64,000 nt of DNA, taken from positions 338,553-402,552 of the forward strand of contig CAJNOP010000001.1 in NCBI GenBank assembly GCA_905250075.1, read 5' to 3'. The translations under genes were made by a program, and so were the position numbers. Positions 1-11,272 of the stretch are shown in pieces (the first letter of the stretch is position 1; the number at the start of each line of letters is the position of its first letter). The notes under the pieces are model-generated. The model made no database searches, had not been told where the DNA came from, and worked only from the letters and a program-made list of their open reading frames with translations. The DNA is from Rotaria sp. Silwood1 (Eukaryota; Rotifera; Eurotatoria; Philodinida; Philodinidae).

Positions 1-442
1 ATATTTAATAACGATGAATAACAAACTTATTTCTCATTACAAAAGGTCCGGTATATTAAATATATTAATTTGACTGGTGTCTATAACTAGATTGCACGAA
101 CTAATACATAGAAATTAATAAAGATCATATTTGGTTTCATGAAACATAAATGTATGTCGTCATTAATAACTGTGTCTTTCATTTTTCTGGCTATTACGAA
201 TTTTAATTATTATGTGCGATTGAAGGTAAAAACAACAAATAATTGATATAAAAAAAAAGAGTAAACAGACTCACATAATTTTCGTCTAATTAATATCGTT
301 ATTCATTTGCCTCCAGAAACCGCATATGTACATTTGTAAAAGACACATATAACCGTCTTTCAAACTAAATATCAAAAGAAAAATAAAAAAGAAAGAAAAT
401 ATATCTTTCTTTTTCATTTTTTTTCTAAGTTTTCACTATAAA
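1..442. other. A/T-rich non-coding start of window
   Basis: No open frame or splice-bounded exon is supported here. The last 30 bases hold a pyrimidine-rich tract ending in an AG at 428-429, which looks like a splice acceptor placed 13 bases before the start codon of the transglutaminase-like gene. Confidence 0.5.
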
Positions 443-3400
443 ATGGCATCATATTTTATGCAAAATATGAATAATCCAATGGATCATTTTGAATCATCTG
501 TTCAAATCCCTCAGAATGAGTCATATATATCTCATTCAAAAAACAATACAAATGAACAAAATTCTTTACCAACGTAAGTTACTAATCGAAAATAAAAATA
601 TTTTCTTTATTTAATTTTCTTTTTACATATATAGACCATTCTTCTTACAACGACCTTCAATCTTATCTGAATTAGGTAAATCGTAATTTGTATCAACGAA
701 ATACTAAACAAAAAAATTTGCTTTATTTTCACATACGTTTTATCGCTTGTCTTTTTCTATTCACTGTCAAAAATGTATCATTTACGAACGTTGTCATGTG
801 TAACGATCAATCGATCACCTATCGTTAAGAATATAGGTAAAAATGAGTGATACTGTCGATAAAAGACCTATTGATGCGCATAAAAGAATGAGTGTGTAGG
901 CGTATAGCAAAAAGAAAAAGAAATAAGAAAGAATAAACTCACACCTTGATATAGATCGTGTGAGATGGCGTACGCCCATAGTCCACAACATTGTTATCAG
1001 AAAAATCTGTCTCGTGAAAAAAATTCATCTAATCCTTCACTTGTTGTTCATGTTAATAAATTCGACATTGTTCCAAAAGTTTTAAATGATTATACATATC
1101 GAACTGAAGTTTATTTACAACAACGAGAAAAACAAAATATTGATAAAACGTCATCACCATCTACGTCAGCAACAATAACAACATGGAAAATTTTGAAATA
1201 TCAAAAAGAAATGTTAAAAAATGACCAAGCTGAAATTGATCGTGCTCTTTCAACAATAAATTCTATTCATGAAATATTCAATCGTTCAGCATCAATACCT
1301 TATAATCAAGTTTATTCTTCACTTTATGGAGATAATAATAAATCAGATCATTTAATGAAAACATTTTGTCGATGTCAAAATCATTTTAGGAAAGAAGACG
1401 ATGATAATCATATACAAACTATATCAAGTTCATTTGTAAATTTTGAAGATACAGACTCAGATTTAGACTATAATGAAGATGAAGAAGAAAAGAAAAAAAC
1501 ATATGATAGTGGTTACGAAAGTGTACTGCCAAGACGACATATTTCTCGAGAATCATGTTTCAAAGTTTCACAAAATTTTAAATAGTATAACAAAGTTCTC
1601 TTATGTAAACTTATCTTTTTTTGTGTTTGTTTTTTGTTTTTTTTTTATATACATAAATGGTACACATAGGTACACATATATATATAGATCAATTTGATGT
1701 AATATTATTGCATGTTAAATTCAATTCATATTACTAACATATACTCTTATTTTCATGACTTCAATCTTAATGATGTATCTTTTCATTTAGTTCAGGTTCA
1801 TTTTAAAAAAATCAAAAATATTTTAATAATTATGAATAAAAAAAAATTAATATTATTATTCTAGCATTCAAATTAATTCCTATCGATGTTGATTTACATA
1901 CACAGAAGAATATGGAAGAACATTCTACAAATCATTACGATATTCCAGGATTGGTTTTACGACGTGGTCAATCATTTTCATTTACGGTAACGTTTAATAA
2001 AGATTATGATATTGAACAAAATCAATTATATATTCGATTAGCTATAGGTAGATTAATTAATAAGAAAATTTAATATAGAATTAAATTCTTATTAAATAGG
2101 TCCTCGATCTATGATATCAAAACGAACACAAATAAGACTTTTAGTTGATGGAACACCAAGTGGTAATGGTTGGTCAGCTAAAAGTATTCCAATTGAAGAT
2201 GATGATGTTAAAACGAAGAAGAAAAATTGTATTTCGCTTCAAATTAATTCTCCTTCTGATGCTATCATTGGAAAATATACTGTAAGTTGATATAAATTAA
2301 AAAAAAAAAAAAGAAAATTTTAATATTAATTTTCTTTGCCTTCATAGTTACTACTTGAAGTGTGTCCATCGAAGAACGATGATAAAAAATTTCTAAATAA
2401 ACAAGATCCTACATTATTTTTAATTGAAGCTGATCTCTATTTTCTTTTTAATCCATGGAATAAAGATGATGCATGTGCATTATCATCATCTGAACAAATA
2501 AATGAATATGTTATGAATGAACATGGACAAATTTATCTTGGTACATCGAATAAACCTCAACCAATACCATGGTATTTTGGTCAATTTGAACGATCAACAT
2601 TACTTACTGCACTTACACTTCTTGATAAAGCAAAATTACCAGCACAAAATCGTATTGATCCATCAATTATAATTCGTATACTTTCATCAAAAATTTGCTC
2701 AAATCCAGGTACAAATAATGGAATATTTCCATCATCATATGATACAAAAGTTTATTCATCAGAAAATCATGGATATACAAGTAGTACAGGTATATTTAAA
2801 CAATATCTTTTATCAAATTGTCGATCAGTACAAGGTGGTTGTGGAAATAATTGGCAACATGCAGCTATACTTTGTAGTTTAAGTCGTTCATTAGGTATTC
2901 CATGTCGTATTGTTACAATTTATAATGCAGCTTGTCAAACCGATGGTACTGAAGATAATGATACTCATTGGGATACAAAACAACGACCATTACATAAACT
3001 TAATTTTGATTTAATATGGTTAGAAGATTATAAACGAAAAGAATTTTATGAAGAATATTTTTTTTTTATTTTCTAGTTCTTCACATGTATGGAATGAATG
3101 TTGGATGCGTCGTCATGATTTACCTAATGATGAACAAGATTGGCAAATTGTTGATTCAACACCAGTACAAATGTGTGATGGTATTCGACGTACAGGTCCA
3201 TGTTCAGTATCATCTTTAAAAAATGATAAATTAAGTTTTCGATGGGATTCACCATTTATTCATTCAACAATCAATGGAAAAAAATCACATTGGATTGTTT
3301 ATCCAGATGGTCATATGGAATTATTAGGTTAGATCATAAATTTTATTTTTAAATTTCAAAAAAAAAAACAATATTTTCTTGTATTTAATTAGATGTACAA

Positions 3401-5049
3401 GAAAATATAGTTGGTACTAAAATAATAACACGATCATTGGATAATGAATTTGAACCATCAGATATAACAAAGAATTATAAAAATTTAATGAAAACATATA
3501 ATAAATATGATAATATACCTGAACGAATAAATAATGACGTTGATATTGAATTAAAAATACCAGATAATATTGAAGTAAAATTTAATTGTTAAGATGATTG
3601 AAAAATATTTTGTTTGTTTGTTTGTTTATAGTTTGGAGATGATATTACATTCGAATTAAATGCAAATAATAAATCAAATGAAATACGTACAATAGCAACA
3701 GCTTTAACAATATCGATATTAAGTAATAATGATCAAAAATTAATTGTCTCACATGATCAACCAGTTCAAACATTAAATCTTGAAGCTGAAAAAAGTAGAA
3801 ATTCATTCTTTAAAATCCAATTATTATTTAGTTTATTTATATTATTTTAGATGATCATATCCAATTAAAAGTTACCAGTAAACAATATGCGTCTTATGGT
3901 AAACAAGAAAATATCATTCTTAAGTATTATATACACTCATTAATCAAAGAAACCGATCAAACATTTACACGTGATGATAATATTGTCTTCAATAAATATG
4001 ATATTATTAAACCAGTAGGTCATTTTGGTCTATTATTTAATTTAAATTTCTTTTTCTTCTTTCTTTTTATTAGATTCTTGATGAAGATGTCATTGAAATA
4101 GGCAAACCAGTATTACTTAAAATACTAATTGCTAATACTCTTTCACGTCCAATAAATAGTGGACAAATTTATATTGATGGTTTAGGTATTAATCAAATAG
4201 TTCATGTTAAGTAAGTTTTTATTTAATTTGTTAACTATGTCATCTTTAAAAAGTTTCAAGTTCATAATAATAAAGATTTATATCGAACTCTATTAAATTT
4301 CTTGTTAACAAATCATATTTCATTCAAAAAATTTGTTTATATTATGAACATATAATTCATAAATCGATATACTCTAGAAATTTGTATTTCGAAAAGAAAA
4401 CAACACCATAACTTTTTCTTCTAGTCGATCATTTGCACCTAAAGAATCAACAACATTACATATTAAACTTTATCCTACTCGTATTGGAGTTAGCCGTCTT
4501 TATGTTACATTTATATCAAATAATGTTTCCTCATCAACACAAACAATTCCTCTTGAAATAATTCGTGAACCAATTAAACAACAACATGAACGAATTAATG
4601 CACAAGAAGAACCATTATTAACAACTAATACAGAAACATCAGCAGAAACAGATGAAAAAAACGAAATACCATCTAAAGAAAACAAACTAGTAACTCAATC
4701 AAATATTTCTGATAGACAAGATGAAACACTGATTCATGAAGAAGAACAACATCCATTAGTACAATCTCCATCATCATTATCATCGTCAATAAACATTGCA
4801 GACGAATATCAAGATGACAGAACTTCGAATATTTCACAACCGAAATTTGAACTATCAACAACTGAAGATGACGATGATGATATTGCAGAACTTAATTTAA
4901 AAAAAAATCAAGATGAATCATCCCCAAATCCTAATACTAGTTCATCGTTACCTCATGATTCAACATTATCATTAGAAAAAGATAAAATATCCGTTGATAG
5001 TTTGGATATAGCTCATGATCGTCGTTATGGAACAAACAATAATCAATGA
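443..5049 (+). CDS. transglutaminase-like protein, catalytic Cys replaced (probable pseudoenzyme)
   Basis: Eleven exons: 443-573, 635-675, 1865-2047, 2100-2281, 2348-3018, 3077-3327, 3393-3574, 3632-3794, 3851-4014, 4074-4210, 4425-5049. All phases agree and the sum is 2730 nt (909 aa). Domains in order: an N-terminal transglutaminase domain with the RRGQ-type block, a central core, two C-terminal beta-barrel domains, and an acidic Ser/Glu-rich tail of about 150 residues. The core shows LGIPCRIVT, HVWNECWMRR (His406) and VDSTP (Asp429), with the 23-residue His-Asp spacing of tissue transglutaminase (H335/D358). At the catalytic Cys position the sequence reads GNNW, so residue 347 is Asn; a Cys lies three residues earlier. 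Known relatives such as erythrocyte band 4.2 are also inactive scaffolds, and I infer a structural role here. Exons 1-2 are less certain than the rest: they join exon 3 in phase across a 1.19 kb intron that contains another open frame. Confidence 0.88.
794..813 (+). promoter_or_regulatory. 20-base element shared by two paralogue upstream regions
   Basis: TCATGTGTAACGATCAATCG occurs here, 151 bases before ATG 965, and identically at 5597-5616, 145 bases before ATG 5762. Both copies are followed within about 40 bases by a GGTAA that could be a 5' UTR donor. It may be a promoter or UTR piece that was duplicated with the gene; what binds it is unknown. Confidence 0.5.
965..1585 (+). CDS. unknown protein, 206 aa, nested in transglutaminase intron
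   Basis: A single-exon frame from ATG 965 to TAA 1583-1585. I do not recognise the family. The middle is likely helical and charged (TYRTEVYLQQREKQ, then NDQAEIDRALS). A C-x-C pair occurs near residue 134, followed by an acidic run and a YDSGYESVLPRR block close to the C-terminus. It is clearly paralogous to the protein at 5762-6448: the same blocks occur in the same order. A 20-base identity upstream (794-813) recurs upstream of that paralogue at a nearly equal distance from the start. If exons 1-2 of the transglutaminase model are right, this gene lies inside intron 2 on the same strand. Function unknown. Confidence 0.75.
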   Translation: MAYAHSPQHCYQKNLSREKNSSNPSLVVHVNKFDIVPKVLNDYTYRTEVYLQQREKQNIDKTSSPSTSATITTWKILKYQKEMLKNDQAEIDRALSTINSIHEIFNRSASIPYNQVYSSLYGDNNKSDHLMKTFCRCQNHFRKEDDDNHIQTISSSFVNFEDTDSDLDYNEDEEEKKKTYDSGYESVLPRRHISRESCFKVSQNFK

Positions 5050-5761
5050 TTAAAAGAAAAAACATTTATAATTTATTTTAACTTGACTTAATTGCTGCCT
5101 TCTATTTATTAATCTATAGAGTCTAGTTTTGTGATCTTTTATTTTATTTTTCGAATAATAACTTATAAAAAAAAGTGCATTTTTCTTCTTTGATTAACAA
5201 ACAATTAATTAAAACTGAAAAAGAAATAAAATCTATCGATAAAATGAAAGAGGTTTTTCATATGTGATGCTATTTTTATTATACAAAGGTCTTTTTTTTA
5301 ATTGTGAGTCTGTTTAGAGAGTATAATCGTTTAGCCTTCTTTGTCGTAAAGAACGATTTTGTTATAACCAAATGCAAACATGATTTGACTTCATCATTAT
5401 AGTCAATTATTGAAAATTTGAATTATATCTTAGATAGGTTAAAGCAACTAAAATTTTCTTTTACACGATAATTAAATATCTAATTGTATTACATTTAATT
5501 TTAATTATTTCCTTTTGATATTTTATCAATGTCCTTGTCTTTCATTTCTATCTCTTGTCTTCTTCAATCATTAGAAAGAATGGCTTGCGAGTGTTCTCAT
5601 GTGTAACGATCAATCGCAATCGTTCGTTATTTAAAGGTAAGAAAAACGAAAGATACATACAGCTGATGTACATTTAACATCGCTAAAAAAGAAAAAAGAA
5701 AAAAACCTACATATGAGCTCTTCTCATATCAACTAATTCGTTATTTCTTCTTCATATACAT
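5050..5761. other. intergenic, 3' UTR of transglutaminase-like gene and upstream region of the small paralogue
   Basis: Contains an AATAAA at about 5225, suitable as the polyadenylation signal of the gene ending at 5049, and the 20-base element shared with 794-813. Nothing else is recognised. Confidence 0.5.
5597..5616 (+). promoter_or_regulatory. second copy of shared 20-base upstream element
   Basis: Identical over 20 bases to 794-813 and in the same position relative to the paralogous coding region. It marks how far the duplication extends upstream. Confidence 0.5.
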
Positions 5762-6448
5762 ATGGAATTTAATTCAACATCACAATATATTCGTCGTAAA
5801 AATTCATATTATGAAAAAAAATCATTAACTAGTTTAAGTAAATCACGATCAACTATTGCTTGTATTCCTAAATCAAATAATGATAATCTTCGAACAAGTA
5901 ATTTTACATATCGAACTGAAGTTTATTTACAACAACGAGAAAAACAATATATTGAAAAATCATCATCAACAGCAACAATAACAACATGGAAAAATTTAAA
6001 ATATCAAAAACAAATATTAGATAATGATCAAGCTGAAATAGATCGTGTTCTATCAACATTAGATTCTATTCATAAAACATTTAATCGTTCATTATTAATA
6101 CCTTATAACAAAGTTTATTCTTTACTTTATGGAGACAATAATAAATCAGATCGGTTAATGAAAACATTTTGTCAATGTCAAAATCATTATATGACTTATG
6201 AACTATCAATGAATATTGATGATGATGACGATGATGATGATGATGCAAGTAAAACACAAGTTATATCAAGTTCATTTGGAAGTTTTCAAGATACTGATTT
6301 AGATGATACTACTGAAAATGAAGAAGAAAAAGAAAACGAAAATGAGAAGAAAAAATCTTATGATAGTGGTTATGGAAGTGTTATGCCTATGAGACAATTT
6401 TCACGAGAACCACTGTTAAAAATGACTCAACCATGGAGTATATGTTAG
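5762..6448 (+). CDS. unknown protein, 228 aa, paralogue of the 965-1585 gene
   Basis: A single-exon frame from ATG 5762 to TAG 6446-6448. Family not recognised. It shares with the upstream paralogue the blocks FTYRTEVYLQQREKQ, TITTWK.LKYQK, NDQAEIDR.LST, YGDNNKSD.LMKTFC and YDSGYGSV. It differs in a longer basic N-terminus, an Asp run encoded by GAT repeats near residue 160, and a different C-terminal end. Low-complexity acidic stretches suggest a partly disordered, probably intracellular protein. An AATAAA at about 6499 can serve its transcript. Tandem duplication with the upstream copy is clear; the role is not. Confidence 0.8.
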   Translation: MEFNSTSQYIRRKNSYYEKKSLTSLSKSRSTIACIPKSNNDNLRTSNFTYRTEVYLQQREKQYIEKSSSTATITTWKNLKYQKQILDNDQAEIDRVLSTLDSIHKTFNRSLLIPYNKVYSLLYGDNNKSDRLMKTFCQCQNHYMTYELSMNIDDDDDDDDDASKTQVISSSFGSFQDTDLDDTTENEEEKENENEKKKSYDSGYGSVMPMRQFSREPLLKMTQPWSIC

Positions 6449-7726
6449 GACTTTGAAAACAAAAAATTATAATTTTAGTTTTTCAGTTTTATGATTTCAA
6501 TAAAAATATGGAATTTTTTTTCCGTAATATTCATTCATCATTATCGTCTCGATACTGATTTCTATCAATATCCGTATGCGTATAGTGACAAATAAGTGTA
6601 TTTGGCAATTGATTACAATATACAAGGACTGATACTTGACTATGTCAATCATGTTCATTCAGAATGTCAAACTGTGCAGATTTTTCAATTGATTAAATTC
6701 AAGTATGAATCGCTCTGATTATAGGAGCCACCTGGTTTTTGAAACAATACTATTGCAAGATTGATAAAAAAAAAAAACAATAAAACTGATGAAAAGAAAA
6801 TGAGAGAGACTTGTGTTATATAATGCGATAATATGATTCATTTATGTTGTAGCAATACATGAAAGATATAACGCACTGAACCAGAACTTTAATTATTGCT
6901 GAACAAAAAATCTTTCAATAAGAATAACATCAACATAATAGACTATTTCCATACGAAGTGACTCATTTTATCGGTACTGTTTTGACAACAATAAAAACAG
7001 AACACAATCAATCTTATTAGAAACATAGTCAATGTTCAACAATAGAATCGAGGACAAGCAGAAATTATTGATCTGAACGGTTCCTTGAAAAACAACCGAT
7101 TGGAATTTTAAAAAAAAATTGTTTTAATGGGGCTATTAAAAAAAATAAATCATTCTAATTTGAATCTTCAACTTGAACAAAAAAACGATCATGATCGATG
7201 CACCAGAATATCGTTAACAAAAAATGAATAAAATCTCACCTTCGTTTTATGTTAATTTTGTCATCATTTGAGATTCTGAAAATTTTCTAACACTAATTTT
7301 AATATTTATTGAAGAAATCAAATCTGTATATTTATAATAATCTATTTCATCAATGCAATATTTTTTTTGCCTTACATTTTTTCTATTCTTTTTCTTTTAT
7401 TATTCTTAATAGTATTTCACATCATCGATACGATATAGATAAATAAACGAAAAAGATCCTAACAGATGGATTTAAAAGTAAATACGACATACAAAAAAAA
7501 AGAAATCGAAGTATTTTCTTTCATTTGAAGACGTCATTTCATATATTTGTGATATATAAGAACGCCACAAATAGACAGAGAGAAATCGAACGAGAATTGC
7601 ATGATCAATTTATGCCGATTTCTCTTTTCTTATTAATACTTATTGTATAAAAAGTATGAAAAAAATTAGTTAAAGTAGTTATAAAATAACAGCAATTGAA
7701 CAAAGACAAAAAAAGAAACCAAATAA
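6449..7726. other. intergenic, A/T-rich
   Basis: No exon-like frame with flanking splice sites. Contains the short 3' UTR of the gene ending at 6448 and the presumed promoter of the gene starting at 7727. Nothing else is recognised. Confidence 0.5.
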
Positions 7727-10700
7727 ATGTTGTACGTTCGACAATTTCAAAATGATCGTCAAAATCATCTAAATGAATATCAACGTATTCGTTCGGCAGC
7801 TGATCGAAATTTTATACTTTGTAGTAATAAATATGCTGATAAAATAAAACAAATCTCTCAACCAACAACTCGACCATCAACACCAAATATTGGTCATGAA
7901 CGTGCACGTACATTACTTATATTAACTCGAATACCATCATTAGTATCTCTTAACAACACCAATAACAATAATTTGTCCATTGTGAATATCGTAAGTGAAA
8001 AATTCGGTTTTTTAACAAATAGTTACTAATGTTGTTATTCTTTCTTTTTTTTGCTTCATTCTATATGTCTTTATAATTGTAAAAAAAATGAAAATTTTAT
8101 TCTATTAACACATATCTACTCCGACAAACGACGCGGTCAGATGTGCAGTTTAATAAAAATCTACACGTGTAAAGAAAAGAAGGAGTGAGTGAATGAGTGA
8201 GTGTGTGTGTGTGTGTGAGAGGAAAAAGGCAAGTCCAATCATAAGAGAACAAAAACGTTTTTCATCTCGATTCTTTCTTTTTATTAAAAAAGAAGTTATT
8301 CTGTTTGTTTAACAGAACGAGCTTCATTTGTAGTAGAAATATGTTTGCCATCATACACAGATTGACTGAGAATACACTGAAAAGATGATCGACGGTCATA
8401 CAAGTCGAACACACTTTTATGTAAGCATGCAACAACCAGGTCTTGTTTGTGCTGTAAATGTTTTACCCAATGATACACTTGAAGTTCAGGGGCAACGTGT
8501 AAAAGCACAACCAGATTCATTTTGGTCATATTATCCCGGTGATGTTGGCATACTTTGTAAGGTGTGTTTGTCAAATTTTTGAAAAATGAAAAACCTAGAC
8601 TTTCGTACAATTTGCAATTATTTATATATTTATATATATATGACTTATTTTCTTTTCTTCAGCGAGCAACCAGTTGGAATCCACAAAATTCAAGAATAAC
8701 ACGAGAAAATAAAGATTATATGACAGCTGTAAGTTGCAATTAAATTTTGCCTTCAAAAATGAAAGAAAAAGAAAGTATCAATCTATTAAATTGTGCATTA
8801 CATAAGAAAGTCTCTATCATGTTAAGTTTTATCCATTTGTTAAACTAAAAAAACAACCATGTTAAATTACAATAATGGATGAAACATGTTTACCAATATA
8901 AAATCTTATGTATCGATAACAATTTCTGATGGATGTTTTCGAATAGAGAGAGAAAAAAAAGAAGAAAAGTAAAGATTAGAACGTAAAATTCTATTTGTTT
9001 TTCAAAACAAACATATTTTACTTCTGATGTACACTTTAAACTGTTTCTTTTAGATTTAAAAAAAACATAAAAAGAAGATTGAAAACTAAAAAACGAATCT
9101 GATGAGTGTTTTTTAAGATTCCTAACAAGTTAGAGCCACAAAAAATAAAGCGAAAACATAGCTTTCAATAATCGTAATAAATATATTTCTTATAGTTAGC
9201 TAAAGGGCTTACGCGTGATGATGGAAAACAAATATTAAATGAAAATGGTGAAATTTTTTCATCTCGTTGGCATCAAAATCTATCCAATAATGCTAGTAGA
9301 CCTGGAACAGCAAAATCAGTACTAAAAGGGTAAAAATATACATGATAATAATGTCTATTTAAAATAATCTTCGATAATGATGATAATAGAAATCGACCAC
9401 CGACATCAGCACCTGAACGTGTTAAATTGTCCTTGTCAACTCTTATTGAAGTTAATAGACCGACAACTGCTCCTGTAATGATTGAAGAACGTCCACGTCG
9501 AATAAATACTGACAAATTAAAATCTGCTATACCTGCTCGTCCTCCACCACCTCCACCACCTCCAGCACCATTACGAGCACCACGTTATATTGATGCATCA
9601 GGAAATTTTGATAATTTAACAAATTCAGCATTTCTTAATCTTACTGATGGACTTAAATCATCAATATTCAAAAGTGATAACCATTTTGTTCATCAATTAT
9701 GTTCAAATACAAATGAAACAATGACTGAACAACTTGATACTAGTCGTGATAGTTTTCTTGATTTATCTACTATGACCTTAACTGTTGAAACTACTAGAGA
9801 AAAAAAACAATTAAATGAAACAATTGAAAGTTATCAAGACGAAAATAAAGTAAAATTTATTTGAATTGATAAAAAACAAAGATTTTTCGTTGTCCAATAT
9901 TTTTATTAGACAAACAGTTTTCAACATACGGCAAATCTTGGTACATGGTATCGTGATCCTAAAAGTGGACGTATTGAAGCTATAGCTAATATACCTAGTC
10001 GAAAAACTCCATGTGAAGATCCAAAAGAAATTGAACGACGTATTGTTGAACAAGAAGAAGAAGCTATCCGACAACGTCAAAAAGATATTGATCAATATAC
10101 ATTTGATTTAACACCTAATTCTTCAACACCTATGTATGATTATAAAAATCCATTTACTGAGGAATATGATGAAGCTATTGCTTTACAATCACAATTACAA
10201 ACCAATAGTGGATATAATGAATGGAATATAAAAGATTTTTATCGAGACGTTAAAACAAAATTTGAACAAGGCACTAACACAAAAGCAGTCTTTGAAAAAT
10301 GTATCAAATTGGCGAGGTAAGATATACATTTATCTGAACATTACTATAAAAAGTTTAATTTTTATTCTAAAAAATTTCCTTTTGGAAACAAGCAATATAA
10401 AATTATTTTCAATTAAATTTTGTTTCTTTTTATATTTTTAATTAAAATTAAATAAGACACTATCTGTTGACATATGTTTTTATAATATAAAAAGAATCTA
10501 GTGTAAATTTAGATTACAAGCTAATACAATCAAATGGGAACAAAGACGTCGTCAAAATTTAAATACATACAATCGTTTAATGAAAACTACATCTTTAGAT
10601 GCAAGTACATCAAATTTCACTGGAAGTATTTCATCAAAAATGAATACTACTGAAAAAGAAATTCGAGAATTAAATGAATTAAAACGTGATTTACGTTGTA

Positions 10701-10939
10701 ATGAATGTAAACGTGTAACATGTCTTGGAAATTGTGCACCAGGTCAAGATTATCATCTGTATAAACGTATTGTTTCAACAATACCATCTCAATCATCTCC
10801 GACAAGACAACCATTAATACCAAATGGATCAAATACACGTGATCAACATCGTTGTAAACATGGTTGTACAACATGTTCAACAAGTAATTGTCGTTCTACA
10901 GCTGATATTATAAATGCTAATGCAATTATAACAAGTTTA

Positions 10940-10971
<32 letters not shown>

Positions 10972-11272
10972 CAATTATAATCGTCTTCGATCATCCAAAG
11001 CAACATATTCATATGGTCAAAAAAGTCAACGACCAACCATTGATTTACGTCCACGTTCAATGCATCAAGTAACACGAGAAATGAAAATAAAATTTGAACA
11101 AGCTAATTTAAGTCCTGTTGTTGTTGTACCTTTATTTGAAGACGAATCTCAATCGATATTAACAAGACGTTCACAAAAAAGATCACCTAATGGACTTTTA
11201 CCAGGAAAATCCTTTCGTTCACAACGAAGAGATTCATTAACAATGATTTCACCACAAAAAATTCTTAGTTAA
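7727..11272 (+). CDS. unknown protein, 755 aa, with Pro run and Cys cluster
   Basis: Seven exons: 7727-7990, 8385-8561, 8663-8728, 9196-9329, 9390-9849, 9910-10316, 10513-11272; phases agree (2268 nt). I do not recognise a family. Residues about 265-272 are a run of eight prolines. A long charged, probably helical region follows (EERRIVEQEEEAIRQRQ type). From about residue 564 there is a cysteine-rich patch, CNECKRVTCLGNC then HRCKHGCTTCSTSNC, spaced like a metal-binding knuckle. A run of ten Asn comes from an AAT microsatellite near 10937-10970. The joint between exons 1 and 2 spans 394 nt and uses a weak acceptor (GAAAAG) just before an ATG, so the first 88 residues could belong to a separate transcript. 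The later exons look solid. Confidence 0.72.

Noticed and set aside
443..686. A stand-alone 60-residue gene (similar in flavour to a YIP1-family N-terminus)
   Set aside because: The similarity is a few residues only, and the donor at 676 joins the transglutaminase exon at 1865 in phase; kept as an alternative, not as the main model.
8296..8610. Minus-strand 104-codon frame
   Set aside because: It is the shadow of exon 2 of the 755-residue gene, which joins its neighbours in phase on the plus strand.
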